From Hymenobacter baengnokdamensis (lineage in GTDB: Bacteria > Bacteroidota > Bacteroidia > Cytophagales > Hymenobacteraceae): a stretch of DNA of 64,000 bases. The notes below the pieces were generated by a model, which was not told the DNA's origin, searched no databases, and saw only the letters and a list, made by a program, of their open reading frames with translations. Position 1 is the first letter of the stretch. Every line of letters begins with the position of its first letter. The position numbers and the translations under genes are program-made. Below, piece by piece: positions 50,851-59,291 of this stretch. The DNA lies in assembly GCF_008728635.1 (NCBI RefSeq), contig NZ_CP044285.1, positions 558,001 to 622,000 on the forward strand. The letters run 5' to 3'.

Positions 50851-52374
50851 GTGGGGTTGATTAACAGTATAGTGTTTACGAAACGGCCAAAAATATCGCC
50901 TTCGCGCCAGTCCGTTGCCATTATCGGTGCGGGCGTGGCGGGGCTGGCCGCCGCCGCGCGGCTGGCCATTGCCGGGCACCCGGTCACGGTATTCGAGGCC
51001 AGCGGCTCGTTTGGGGGCAAGATGCACCAGTTTGAGCTGCCGGGCGGCTACCGCTTCGACGCCGGGCCGTCGCTCTTCACGCTGCCGCAATTGGTAGATG
51101 ATATTTTCCGGCTGGCCCACCGTGAGCCCACCGACTACTTCCGCTACGAGCGCCTCGACCCCATTACCAACTATTTTTTTGCCGACGGTACGCGGCTGAC
51201 TGCCTGGGCCGACGCAGAAAAGTTTGCGGCCGAGGTCGAGCAAAAGCTCGGGGTGCCGGCGGCGCAGGTCACCAATTTTCTGGCCCGCAGCGGGCGGGCG
51301 TATGACGCTACGGCCGGCACGTTTCTGCATAAGTCGCTGCACAAACTAGGCACCTACCTCAGCACCGAAACGCTGAAGGCCGTAGCGGCGCTGCCCAGCC
51401 TGGGTCTCACGGGCACCATGCACCAGCGCCACGCCAGCGCCTTCGGCAACGATTCCAGGCTAGTGCAACTATTTGACCGCTATGCTACCTACAACGGCTC
51501 CGACCCGTACCAGGCCCCGGCTACGCTCTCGCTTATTCCGCACCTCGAGCATGGCATCGGCGCGTTTTATCCCGCAGGCGGCATCTACGCCATTGCCCAA
51601 AGCCTGTACCGGCTGGCCGAAGAGTTTGGGGGGAAATTTCGGTTCAACGAGCCGGTACGCGAAATCCTGACGGCCGGCGCCCTTATCACCGGCCTGCGTA
51701 CCGACCAAGACGTTTACGATTTCGGCCTGGTAGTGAGCAACATGGATGTGGTGCCCACCTACCGCCGCTTGCTGCCGCATCAGCCCGCGCCCGAGCGCAC
51801 CCTGGCGCAGCCGCGCTCGTCATCGGCCCTGATTTTTTACTGGGGCATCGCCCGCGAGTTCCCCGAGCTGGATTTGCACAATATAGTGTTTTCAAAATAT
51901 TACAAGCGAGAGTTTGACGCCATCTTCCAGCAGCAGACCGTGGCCGACGACGTGACGGTGTACGTCAACATTACTTCTAAAAAAACGCCCACTGATGCCC
52001 CGGCCGGCCACGAAAACTGGTTTGTGATGGTGAACGTGCCCCACGACCAGGGCCAGGACTGGGAGGCGCTGACCACCAAAACCCGCCGGGTGGTGCTGGC
52101 CAAGCTCAGCCGCACGCTGGGCGTTGAGCTTGAGCCCCTTATCAAAGCTGAAAAAATATGGACTCCGCCCGGCATTGCGGCCGACACCTCATCGTTTGGC
52201 GGGGCGCTGTACGGTAGCTCCAGCAACAACGCGCTGGCCGCATTTCTACGTCACCCCAACTTTTCGAGCCGGCTGAATGGGCTGTACTTTTGCGGTGGCT
52301 CAGTGCATCCGGGCGGTGGTATTCCGCTGTGCCTGCTTTCGGCCAAAATTGTAGCCGAACTCATTTCCAATTAA
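50851..52374 (+). CDS. CrtI/CrtD-type carotenoid desaturase
   Basis: 507 residues from GTG at 50851. FAD-binding motif IIGAGVAGLAAAARLA and FEASGSFGGKM at the N-terminus, GYRFDAGPSLFTLPQL next, and LYFCGGSVHPGGGIPLCLLS at the C-terminus mark the phytoene-desaturase superfamily. The next gene looks like the carotenoid hydratase CruF. The pairing favours the hydroxycarotenoid 3,4-desaturase role (CrtD) over phytoene desaturation. Products would be red myxol- or saproxanthin-type carotenoids, common in pigmented Hymenobacter. Confidence 0.85.
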   Translation: MGLINSIVFTKRPKISPSRQSVAIIGAGVAGLAAAARLAIAGHPVTVFEASGSFGGKMHQFELPGGYRFDAGPSLFTLPQLVDDIFRLAHREPTDYFRYERLDPITNYFFADGTRLTAWADAEKFAAEVEQKLGVPAAQVTNFLARSGRAYDATAGTFLHKSLHKLGTYLSTETLKAVAALPSLGLTGTMHQRHASAFGNDSRLVQLFDRYATYNGSDPYQAPATLSLIPHLEHGIGAFYPAGGIYAIAQSLYRLAEEFGGKFRFNEPVREILTAGALITGLRTDQDVYDFGLVVSNMDVVPTYRRLLPHQPAPERTLAQPRSSSALIFYWGIAREFPELDLHNIVFSKYYKREFDAIFQQQTVADDVTVYVNITSKKTPTDAPAGHENWFVMVNVPHDQGQDWEALTTKTRRVVLAKLSRTLGVELEPLIKAEKIWTPPGIAADTSSFGGALYGSSSNNALAAFLRHPNFSSRLNGLYFCGGSVHPGGGIPLCLLSAKIVAELISN

Positions 52375-52478
52375 AAGTTAAAAACACAAATTAAAACTAT
52401 TTTCTATTGCTTTGATACTCATTGCAATATGCTTTATAGCTTTTGATTCGTGCTTTTTGATTTTTGATTTTCTTCTCC

Positions 52479-53144
52479 ATGGAGTTTTCAAATTCACCCG
52501 CTACGGCGGTTTCTACCGGGCGGCTGCGGCTGGCGCAGGGGCTGGTTTTATTATTTCACCTCACGGGCTTCGTGGGATTGGCGTTTAGTCAGAATAAGGC
52601 CTTTTACCTCAACTACACTCCGCTTACGCTGCTGCTCACGGCGGGGCTGCTGGCGGCATTTCAGCCCATGCGGGGCCTGGTTTTTTGGCTATTTGTGGCC
52701 CAGACCTTTTTGCTGGGGATGGTAGCCGAGGTGGTAGGCACTAATACCGGCCTGCTGTTTGGGCACTATATCTACGGCGCCACGCTGGGGCCGCAGTACA
52801 TGAGCGCGCCGTGGCTTATCGGCCTCAACTGGGTGCTGGTCACGTATTTGGCGGGCACTTTGGCAGCTTACCTGCCGGCTTCGGGGGTGGTGCGGGTGCT
52901 GGTAGGCGCCGTGCTGATGGTAGGCTTTGACCTGTGCATGGAACCCGTGGCCGGGCGCTACGATTTCTGGCACTGGACCGGCGACCTGGTGCCGCTGCGC
53001 AATTTTCGTGACTGGTTTTTGCTGGCGCTGGTGCTTCAGGTTCTATTTGTACGCACACCCTTTCCCAAGCGCAACCCGCTCGCGCCGCTGGTGTATTTAG
53101 TACAGCTATTGTTTTTCTTCGGTCTGGGGTTATTAGTTCCCTGA
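52479..53144 (+). CDS. CruF-like carotenoid hydratase (membrane protein)
   Basis: 221 residues from ATG at 52479. About six membrane helices. Conserved polar signatures of the family lie between helices: LLFGHYIYGATLGPQ and GFDLCMEPVAGRYDFWHW. CruF-type enzymes add water at the psi-end of carotenoids. It follows the CrtD-like gene after a 104-base AT-rich gap with TTTTTGATT repeats, which could hold its own promoter. Confidence 0.82.
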   Translation: MEFSNSPATAVSTGRLRLAQGLVLLFHLTGFVGLAFSQNKAFYLNYTPLTLLLTAGLLAAFQPMRGLVFWLFVAQTFLLGMVAEVVGTNTGLLFGHYIYGATLGPQYMSAPWLIGLNWVLVTYLAGTLAAYLPASGVVRVLVGAVLMVGFDLCMEPVAGRYDFWHWTGDLVPLRNFRDWFLLALVLQVLFVRTPFPKRNPLAPLVYLVQLLFFFGLGLLVP

Positions 53145-53205
53145 GTTAGCCCGAAATGACCGGCCCTGACCCTACCTTTATTTCTTTCCGGCGATTTATT
53201 CTTCT

Positions 53206-53817
53206 ATGAAATCGACTTCCGCCCTGACCCCTTCACCTCCGTCGGCCACTATGCAGTTGTTTCGGCAAGCTGGCCTTCTGGCCCCTACCGATGCCCAACT
53301 AGCCCAGACTGAGGGCCTTACAAGTACCGAGTTCAGCTCCCGCTACCCCAGCCGCGCCGATTTTGTACTGCATGCCACCCTGGCCGATTTTGAGCGCCAG
53401 AAGGCCGACCACCTTCGCCTGTATGAGCACTACTCAGCAGCCGTAGAGCGCCTGTATGGGCTGCTGAACTACGCGCTAATTGACCTGACCGACCTCAATC
53501 CATTGTATCTAAGCGAGTTGGTTGGCTTTCCAAAAGTATGGCAAGCTTTTCAGGACCATTTGGCTTCCTACTCCTCGCCCCAGCTGCAACAGCTGCTCAA
53601 CGAAGGTATCCGACAGAAGCTTTTTCGGAGTGATATAAATATTCAGCTAGTTACGATTATACTATTGCAACAGCTTACCATGGTGCTTACGCCCGGCGTA
53701 TTTCCGGCCGCAATACCAGTGGCGGAAATATTTCGCAGCATTTTCTTGTATTACATCCGCGGGCTTTGCACCGAAGAGGGTGCCCGCCTGGCAGCCGAGC
53801 ATTTCGCCCGAATCTAG
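53206..53817 (+). CDS. TetR/AcrR-like regulator, divergent HTH
   Basis: 203 residues. The N-terminal part LFRQAGLLAPTDAQLAQTEG, followed by LTSTEFSSRYPSRADFVLHA, keeps the spacing of a TetR HTH (helix, turn, recognition helix, Y-x-x-F/SR-x-x-L), but several consensus residues are replaced. The helical C-terminal domain resembles TetR ligand-binding domains. It follows the carotenoid genes on the same strand. TACCTTTA at 53173-53180 is a possible -7 element. A function as repressor of the carotenoid genes is speculative. Confidence 0.6.
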   Translation: MKSTSALTPSPPSATMQLFRQAGLLAPTDAQLAQTEGLTSTEFSSRYPSRADFVLHATLADFERQKADHLRLYEHYSAAVERLYGLLNYALIDLTDLNPLYLSELVGFPKVWQAFQDHLASYSSPQLQQLLNEGIRQKLFRSDINIQLVTIILLQQLTMVLTPGVFPAAIPVAEIFRSIFLYYIRGLCTEEGARLAAEHFARI

Positions 53818-53862
53818 CTAAAAATTAGTCACTTATCAGGCGGGGCTTACCCGCTTTGCAGT

Positions 53863-53904
53863 ATCCCGCTGCCTGGCTTGCAAAGGCCTTGCAGCGGGAT
53901 TTTG
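53863..53904 (+). terminator. Terminator hairpin after the TetR-like gene
   Basis: ATCCCGCTGC (53863-53872) pairs with GCAGCGGGAT (53891-53900), followed by TTTGG. It lies between the TetR-like stop and the esterase start. Confidence 0.6.
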
Positions 53905-53917
53905 GTTGCTCAACTAT

Positions 53918-54502
53918 ATGAAAAATATAATTTTCTTCGGCGATAGCCTCACGGCCGGCCATGGGCTGCCGGCTGCGGCCAGCTTCCCGGCGCTTATTCA
54001 GGCCAGGCTGGACGCTGCGGGCCTGCCCTACCGGGCTTATAACTACGGCATTAGTGGTGAAACCAGCGCTGGCGGCCGCCAGCGGCTGGCCAGTGTGCTC
54101 GCCCGCCACGTAGTAGATGTCTTTGTATTGGCGCTGGGGGCCAACGACGGCCTGCGCGGCATTGCGGTGCGCGAAACCACGGCCAACCTGCGCTTTATAC
54201 TGCAAGAGGTGCGGCGGCAGTTTCCCGCTGCCCAGCTTGTGCTGGCCGGCCTGCAAGTGCCGTTCGACCTTGGGCCGCTGGGTCTGCCGGGGCTCGGCCG
54301 CTATGCGCAGGAGTTTGGCAGCCTGTTTGGCAGCCTGGCCGGCACCGAAGGGGTAGCCTTTATTCCATCGCTGCTGGCGGGCGTGCTGGGCCGCCCCGAG
54401 CTTAACCTACCCGACCGCGTGCATCCCAACGCCGCGGGCCAGCAGGTGCTTGCGGCCAATGTCTGGGCCGTGCTGGAGCCGCTGCTCCGGGTGCAGGTGT
54501 AG
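53918..54502 (+). CDS. SGNH-family esterase (TesA-like arylesterase/lysophospholipase)
   Basis: 194 residues from ATG at 53918. All four SGNH blocks are present: FFGDSLTAG (Ser10), SGET (Gly47), LGANDG (Asn76) and DRVHPN (Asp166, His169). E. coli TesA is periplasmic, but this protein has no signal peptide, so it may be cytoplasmic or the start is different. A TTG four codons upstream does not add one. Substrates are likely acyl esters. Confidence 0.9.
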   Translation: MKNIIFFGDSLTAGHGLPAAASFPALIQARLDAAGLPYRAYNYGISGETSAGGRQRLASVLARHVVDVFVLALGANDGLRGIAVRETTANLRFILQEVRRQFPAAQLVLAGLQVPFDLGPLGLPGLGRYAQEFGSLFGSLAGTEGVAFIPSLLAGVLGRPELNLPDRVHPNAAGQQVLAANVWAVLEPLLRVQV

Positions 54503-54636
54503 GAGCCTGCCATCGGTGGCCGCTGCTACCAAGCTGCTGGCCGATACCACCGCCGGGTTATCGGCAAAGACCGGACTTCTCCTATGGGTAAGAGTAAACA
54601 CATAAAATCAGGCTCTTTCCGGTTGACTAATGCACC

Positions 54637-54644
54637 TACTTTTG
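54637..54644 (+). promoter_or_regulatory. Bacteroidota -7 element (TACTTTTG)
   Basis: Exact TAnnTTTG match 43 bases before the ATG at 54688. TTTC at 54615-54618, 18 bases upstream, is a reasonable -33 partner for TTTG. Confidence 0.55.
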
Positions 54645-54687
54645 CGGCACGCCGGCAACTCAGGTCTAAAGCTACTCTTTGAGGTTT

Positions 54688-55470
54688 ATGGTAAAATCAG
54701 CATTTATAACTGTGGGGCTGTTGGTTAGCAGCCGCTTAAGCTACGCCCAGAGCCACCCACAATTGATTTCCGACTTTCGCCAGACCTCCGCCGTAATTGA
54801 CTCTGCCTTCGGGCATTGTAGTGGAGATACGGGCCCCGGAAACTGCACCACTATTGCGCTCATTAAAGCCGCTTTGGCGGAGTTTGGGTCAATCAATGCC
54901 GTTTTTACCTCGTTTCGACGAGCCGCGGATAGTACGCGCTGCACTTTTCATGACGGCACCCGCGTGGCCGTGGGAGCCGGCGAATTAGATACGGTACGGA
55001 AAATGGCCGGCATCAGGGCGTTGAAAGGGCAGACATCTGCCTTTCAACAAGATGCTCTCACAATGTATACCCTTATCTGCAAGCGAATGTGGGTGTTGCA
55101 CAAGGACTTTACGGACCGGAACAACGCAAAAAGCGGGTGCGTGAAAAGCTTTACGAACGCGGTTTCCTTACTTGATTCTGGCTACCCTACGCGTGATGCC
55201 TACCGCCTGCTGGCCCTACAGGCAGTTTGGATTACCGACTATAGCCGGTTAGCTACCATACCGGCCGCCGTCATCTACTCGGGTCCGCACGCCGCTTTTT
55301 GCACGATGGGCCAGCAAGACCGGTTTGGTACGACCTTCAGCATCCATGAGGTTGAGACGATGAAAGCGGGGAAGCCTGTCACCCACTGGATGATGGGCCG
55401 GGCGAAAAAGAACGGCCTCATCCCTGAAAGCCCCATTATTGGGGCTTACCAGCTTGCGCTCCCTGACTAA
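54688..55470 (+). CDS. Secreted Cys-containing protein of unknown function
   Basis: 260 residues from ATG at 54688. Signal peptide MVKSAFITVGLLVSSRLSYA. The mature part is mostly helical with at least six Cys (CSGDTGPGNC, TRCTFHD, LICKRMW, SGCVKSF, FCTMGQ), consistent with periplasmic disulfides. FHDGTRVAVGAGELDTVRKM may be a conserved core. I do not recognise a family. It has its own promoter and ends before the tRNA region. Confidence 0.6.
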   Translation: MVKSAFITVGLLVSSRLSYAQSHPQLISDFRQTSAVIDSAFGHCSGDTGPGNCTTIALIKAALAEFGSINAVFTSFRRAADSTRCTFHDGTRVAVGAGELDTVRKMAGIRALKGQTSAFQQDALTMYTLICKRMWVLHKDFTDRNNAKSGCVKSFTNAVSLLDSGYPTRDAYRLLALQAVWITDYSRLATIPAAVIYSGPHAAFCTMGQQDRFGTTFSIHEVETMKAGKPVTHWMMGRAKKNGLIPESPIIGAYQLALPD

Positions 55471-55528
55471 CCAGCTTATTCAGTGGTGACCACAGCTGGC
55501 AGCAAGGGCCAGCTTGGCTCTAAATGAT

Positions 55529-55563
55529 AAAAGCCCCATTTGCAGGCTGCAAACGGGGCTTTT
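55529..55563 (-). terminator. Rho-independent terminator downstream of tRNA-Leu
   Basis: AAAAGCCCC (left) and GGGGCTTTT (right) form an extended stem with a TGCA core. On the minus strand it directly follows the tRNA-Leu gene. Confidence 0.8.
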
Positions 55564-55565
55564 CG

Positions 55566-55648
55566 TACCAGAGACGGGACTCGAACCCGTAAGCCCGTGA
55601 AGGCAAGGGATTTTAAGTCCCTCGTGTATACCATTCCACCACTCTGGC
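55566..55648 (-). tRNA. tRNA-Leu (UAA)
   Basis: The 83-base minus-strand sequence folds as a class II tRNA: acceptor GCCAGAG with CTCTGGT (one G-U at the end), anticodon loop CTTAAAA with anticodon TAA between AGGGA/TCCCT, a variable arm, and GGTTCGAGTCC for the T arm. CCA is not encoded. A terminator follows. The region between the two tRNAs holds only a hairpin. Confidence 0.95.
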
Positions 55649-55701
55649 GCGGGGCGCTTTGCTAGCAAAATTAACGATAAAATCGTTGCTCTTTTGATAT
55701 A

Positions 55702-55737
55702 AAAAAAAAGACGCTGCAAGTACGCAACGTCTTTTTT
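55702..55737 (-). terminator. Terminator between the two tRNA genes
   Basis: AAAGACG and CGTCTTT pair around a GC-rich loop with T runs on both sides; on the minus strand it follows tRNA-Gly at once. It implies that the two tRNAs are separate transcripts. Confidence 0.75.
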
Positions 55738-55740
55738 GTT

Positions 55741-55816
55741 TGGAGCGGGAGACGAGGTTCGAACTCGCGACCTCGACCTTGGCAAGGTCGCGCTCTACCA
55801 ACTGAGCTACTCTCGC
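55741..55816 (-). tRNA. tRNA-Gly (GCC)
   Basis: 76 bases with an encoded CCA. Acceptor GCGAGAG pairs with CTCCCGC except for an A-C mismatch at position 4. D arm GCTCAGTTGGTAGAGC, anticodon loop TTGCCAA with anticodon GCC between CGACC/GGTCG, T arm with GTTCGAA. The mismatch is unusual but all other arms are well paired. Confidence 0.95.
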
Positions 55817-55851
55817 TTGAGACTTGTTCGCCGCGGTGGCGAATGGTGGTA

Positions 55852-55859
55852 CAAAGGTA
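55852..55859 (-). promoter_or_regulatory. Bacteroidota promoter for tRNA-Gly
   Basis: Minus-strand TACCTTTG lies 36 bases upstream of the mature tRNA, with TTG about 19 bases further upstream, close to the TTTG/TAnnTTTG layout. The rest of the 250 bases up to the fasciclin gene holds AT-rich sequence and a 12-bp palindrome, AGGTTTAAACCT, at 56029-56040. Confidence 0.6.
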
Positions 55860-56071
55860 GGCAAAAGGTCGATACTGTCAAGAGTAAGGCTGTTTATTTT
55901 TAATACACCGGGGCTTTCCGCTTCATTTTCAAGGGGAAAATTTTTTATTTTATGGTCATTGCCGGCAAGTTGCGCCTTTTTTTCATTTTCTCAGAATCCA
56001 GTTGGTGAAGGCAGACCGTAGGTGGGTCAGGTTTAAACCTCAACCATTCACTTCCTTTTTACCCATTCCAG

Positions 56072-56635
56072 ATGAAATTCTCTTTTGCATCGCTGGCCCT
56101 GGTGGCCCTGCTTGGCACCGCCAGCATTCACTCAGCTTCGGCCCAAAAAGCTAAAACGGTTATGGTGGGCGGCGCCCCAATGTACCCCACGAAGAACATT
56201 ATTGAAAATGCCGTCAACTCGAAGGACCACACGACGCTGGTAGCCGCTGTGAAGGCCGCTGGCCTGGTCGAAACGCTGTCGGGGCCTGGCCCATTTACTG
56301 TATTCGCCCCTACTAATGAGGCCTTCAACGCCCTGCCGGCTGGTACGGTCGATAACCTAGTAAAGCCCGAAAACAAGGCTACCCTCACCAAAATCCTGAC
56401 CTATCACGTAGTAGCTGGCCGCATGACATCGGCCGACCTGATGAAGGCCATTAAGGCTGGCGGCGGAAAGGCTACCCTCACCACCGTGAGCGGCGGCACC
56501 CTGACGGCGATGATGAAAGGTCCGAAAACCATTGAGCTGAAAGACGAGAAAGGTGGCATCGCCACCGTGACCATTGCCGACGTTATGCAAAGCAATGGTG
56601 TTATCCATGTCATAAATAAAGTATTGATGCCCTAA
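56072..56635 (+). CDS. Secreted fasciclin-domain protein
   Basis: 187 residues. Signal peptide (KFSFASLALVALLGTASIHS, cleavage near ASA), then one FAS1 domain: NIIENAVNSKDHTTLVAAVK, FTVFAPTNEAF (H1 box), LTKILTYHVVAG and NGVIHVINKVLMP (H2 box region). FAS1 proteins act in adhesion at the cell surface; bacterial single-domain versions are of uncertain role. A strong terminator follows. Confidence 0.93.
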   Translation: MKFSFASLALVALLGTASIHSASAQKAKTVMVGGAPMYPTKNIIENAVNSKDHTTLVAAVKAAGLVETLSGPGPFTVFAPTNEAFNALPAGTVDNLVKPENKATLTKILTYHVVAGRMTSADLMKAIKAGGGKATLTTVSGGTLTAMMKGPKTIELKDEKGGIATVTIADVMQSNGVIHVINKVLMP

Positions 56636-56656
56636 CCGGCGTTATTACTGACCTAC

Positions 56657-56699
56657 AAAAAATCACTGGCTACCCAAAATGGGTAGCCAGTGATTTTTT
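56657..56699 (+). terminator. Rho-independent terminator after the fasciclin gene
   Basis: An AAAAAATCACTGGCTACCC arm pairs perfectly with its complement over a five-base loop, ending in a T run. Confidence 0.92.
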
Positions 56700-56787
56700 G
56701 TTTCGTGCGGCGGCGTTTTGACGGCTGGCCTAAGGGTGCTATCTTGGTTCGTCAATTCTGTTTTTCATCCTTTTCCCACTCCATTCT

Positions 56788-57384
56788 ATGTTTATTTCTA
56801 CTCGCTATTGCATTTGTACTTTTTTGCTATTCCTCAGCTGCCTGTTTATTAGCCAACTTGCTGATGCCCAGAAGTTGCGGGAAACAAGATTCGAAAAAGG
56901 ATTTATTGACAAAGGACAGAAAACCGGTATCTGGGAGTACTATGGGTACACGCTTTCGGGGGAAAAAGTAGTGCTGCAGCGCTACGACTACGACAAGCAA
57001 AAGCTGCTATACTTTCGGCCGGGCCCCGATGTCACGTGCCACGCGGAGGTAAGCCCCGGCAAGTGGAGCTACGTGCATCCAGACCAGCCGCCTTTGTTTG
57101 TGGGCGGCGACGCGACGCTGTCGCAATACACTACGCAGTTGAACTACCCCCAGGCGGCTATTTCCCGTAATATTCAGGGCAAGGTAGTGGTTGGCTTTCT
57201 GATAGATACGCTGGGGCATACCAGCAACCATCACCTGGTGCAGCGCATCGGGGGAGGATGCGATGAGGAAGCATTGCGCGTAGCTCAGCTGGTGCCCAAT
57301 CAGTGGATACCGGCCCGTGTGGGTCACCGGGCCGTGCCGGTGGAGTACGAGCTACCGCTCAATTTTCGGCTCGCCCAACCCTAA
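56788..57384 (+). CDS. TonB C-terminal-domain protein (energy-transducer type)
   Basis: 198 residues. Signal peptide-like N-terminus (TFLLFLSCLFISQLADA), a Bacteroidota-type beta region (KGFIDKGQKTGIWEYYGYT, like antitoxin/MORN-like repeats), and a C-terminal TonB domain: YPQAAISRNIQGKVVVGFLI, DEEALRVAQLVPNQWIPA and VPVEYELPLNF. It lacks the usual cytoplasmic N-terminus with a TonB anchor and Pro-rich linker, so it may be a periplasmic TonB-like domain protein rather than an active transducer. Confidence 0.82.
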   Translation: MFISTRYCICTFLLFLSCLFISQLADAQKLRETRFEKGFIDKGQKTGIWEYYGYTLSGEKVVLQRYDYDKQKLLYFRPGPDVTCHAEVSPGKWSYVHPDQPPLFVGGDATLSQYTTQLNYPQAAISRNIQGKVVVGFLIDTLGHTSNHHLVQRIGGGCDEEALRVAQLVPNQWIPARVGHRAVPVEYELPLNFRLAQP

Positions 57385-57411
57385 CCCCCCTTGTGGCCGT
57401 AGCAAGGCGCT

Positions 57412-57951
57412 ATGAAAGCATTCTATAGCCCGTTACTGTGCGGACTTCTGTTGGGCGCACTGCTGACAGCCTGCGACTCGACACCCCGCGAGCGCCAGGA
57501 AATAGTGCGTCAGGAAATAAGCAAGCTCGATACTGCGGCCCATACTACCGGCCGCACCTTAAGCCGTCTGGGCCACCAGACGGCCCGCTTCGACTCGGCC
57601 AACCATGCCCGGCGGGCCGTGCCGTTGGCCCCGCAAAAGCAAAAAACCGTGGACCAGGAGCTGCTGGGCAGCTACGCCGGGCAGGTGAGCGGCCTCACGC
57701 CGGCCACTATTGCCGGGGCTTATGGGCAGCTACTGCGGGCTACCCGCGTGCGCCAGGCCGCCTGGCAGGCCCGCGACTGGGATTATGCCCAGGATACCTA
57801 TCGCCGCCTGAATGCTCAGCTGGCCCGCATCCGCCTGGACCTGCCCGCCCGCGACGAGCTGCGCATCAGGGCCTGGCAGGCCGAGTTTACGGCCCTGCGG
57901 GCCAAGCGAACAGCCCAGGACCTGCACGCCGCCACGACCACCCAAAAATGA
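57412..57951 (+). CDS. Small helical lipoprotein
   Basis: 179 residues. Lipobox LTAC ends the signal peptide (LLCGLLLGALLTAC). The rest is predominantly helical and Ala/Arg/Gln-rich (EIVRQEISKLDTAAHTTGRT, QAAWQARDWDYAQDTYRRLN). No known domain. It starts 27 bases after the TonB-like gene and is probably in the same transcript. Confidence 0.65.
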   Translation: MKAFYSPLLCGLLLGALLTACDSTPRERQEIVRQEISKLDTAAHTTGRTLSRLGHQTARFDSANHARRAVPLAPQKQKTVDQELLGSYAGQVSGLTPATIAGAYGQLLRATRVRQAAWQARDWDYAQDTYRRLNAQLARIRLDLPARDELRIRAWQAEFTALRAKRTAQDLHAATTTQK

Positions 57952-58026
57952 TTATGGCCCGCCGCTTGTTGGTAGCTGATAAGGGGCCGGCGGCAGTACT
58001 TTATCCGGCAACCAACTGCTCTACTT

Positions 58027-58491
58027 ATGGCAACTGACTACTCTACTGCTTCCCGGTCGGACAATATTATCGTGCTCGACTCGTACTACGAGCCGCTGGC
58101 GGCCCACCTGGCCCGCACGCGGCTGGAAGCGGCTGGCATTCCGTGCTTTCTTACTAATGAGAACCTGGTATCGCTCAATCGGATGTATAGCCCCGTGGCG
58201 GGGGGCGTGCGGCTGCACGTGTATGAGCGCGACGCCAGCCGGGCGGCCGAAGCGCTGCGCGAGCCGGCCGTGATGCAGGCCGTGCGCGGCGGACTAGCCG
58301 AGCCTACTACCGCTACCCCGGCAACGCAGCCCGTGACAATCTGCCCGCGCTGCGGCTCCGACGAAGTGAGCTTCGACGCGGCGGCCCGGCCGGGCGCAGC
58401 CCACTGGTTTGTGGCCCTGCTATCGCGGCTGCGGCGCTACCCGCTGCAAGGCCGGGCTCATCATTGCTTCCACTGTGGCCTCAATTTTTGA
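58027..58491 (+). CDS. DUF2007-like protein with C-terminal zinc ribbon
   Basis: 154 residues. The N-terminal part (IIVLDSYYEPLAAHLARTRL, GIPCFLTNENL, GVRLHVYERDA) matches DUF2007, a small fold described as a putative signal-transducing domain. The C-terminal part has CPRCGSDEVSF and CFHCGLNF, a typical four-Cys zinc ribbon. Soluble. It overlaps no gene and precedes an SDR gene by 41 bases. Confidence 0.82.
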   Translation: MATDYSTASRSDNIIVLDSYYEPLAAHLARTRLEAAGIPCFLTNENLVSLNRMYSPVAGGVRLHVYERDASRAAEALREPAVMQAVRGGLAEPTTATPATQPVTICPRCGSDEVSFDAAARPGAAHWFVALLSRLRRYPLQGRAHHCFHCGLNF

Positions 58492-58532
58492 AAAGCGGCA
58501 AACCCACGGCTCCGGCCGGCAGTTTAAGCCAT

Positions 58533-59243
58533 ATGCACACTCAAAAAGTTGCTCTTGTTACGGGAGCTAATAAAGGACTGGGCCTGGAAATAGCCCGCCA
58601 GCTGGGCCAGCAGGGTATTACGGTGGTGCTGGGGGCGCGCCCCGGCAAGGCCGACGCTCCGGCCGCCGAGCTGCGCCAGCAGGGACTGGACGCGCACGCG
58701 CTCCGGCTCGATGTGACCAATGCTGCCGACGTAGCAGCCCTGCCAGTCTACTTCGAGCAAACATTCGGCCGATTGGATATTCTGATAAACAACGCGGGCG
58801 TGCAGCTGGATGACGGCTTTGATATCAGCCCTGACACGCTGCGGCAGGTGTATGAGACCAATACTATTGCCCCATACGCTATTACGCGGGTGCTGCTGCC
58901 GCTGCTGCGCGAGGCCCCGGCCGGGCGCATTGTGAACCAGAGCAGCATTCTGGGTTCGCTCACGGCTATCAGTCAGGGGCAGGGCGGCAGCTGGGCTACG
59001 CCGGGCTACACGTCTTCCAAGGCGGCCCTGAACATGCTGACCGTGGTGCTGGCCCAGCACCTGTCCGACACAAATATCAAAGTGAACGCCGCGCACCCCG
59101 GCTGGGTCAAAACCGACCTGGGCGGCTCCAATGCGCCGCTCGACGTGAGCGAGGGCGCCAAAACTGCCGTGCGCTTGGCGCTGCTGCCCACTGATGGGCC
59201 TACCGGCGGCTACTTCCACGATGGCGAGCACCTGCCCTGGTAA
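58533..59243 (+). CDS. Short-chain dehydrogenase/reductase
   Basis: 236 residues from ATG at 58533. Cofactor loop VTGANKGLGLEIA, NNAG, and catalytic YTSSKAALN with Ser in NQSSILG. The glycine pattern and ARPGKAD suggest NADP(H). Similar to carbonyl reductase-like SDRs. Substrate unknown. It lies 48 bases before a PA14-OmpA gene. Confidence 0.9.
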   Translation: MHTQKVALVTGANKGLGLEIARQLGQQGITVVLGARPGKADAPAAELRQQGLDAHALRLDVTNAADVAALPVYFEQTFGRLDILINNAGVQLDDGFDISPDTLRQVYETNTIAPYAITRVLLPLLREAPAGRIVNQSSILGSLTAISQGQGGSWATPGYTSSKAALNMLTVVLAQHLSDTNIKVNAAHPGWVKTDLGGSNAPLDVSEGAKTAVRLALLPTDGPTGGYFHDGEHLPW

Positions 59244-59291
59244 GCAAGCTACTGGTAGCAACTATTTATAGCAAAATGCCATCTTTACTGC

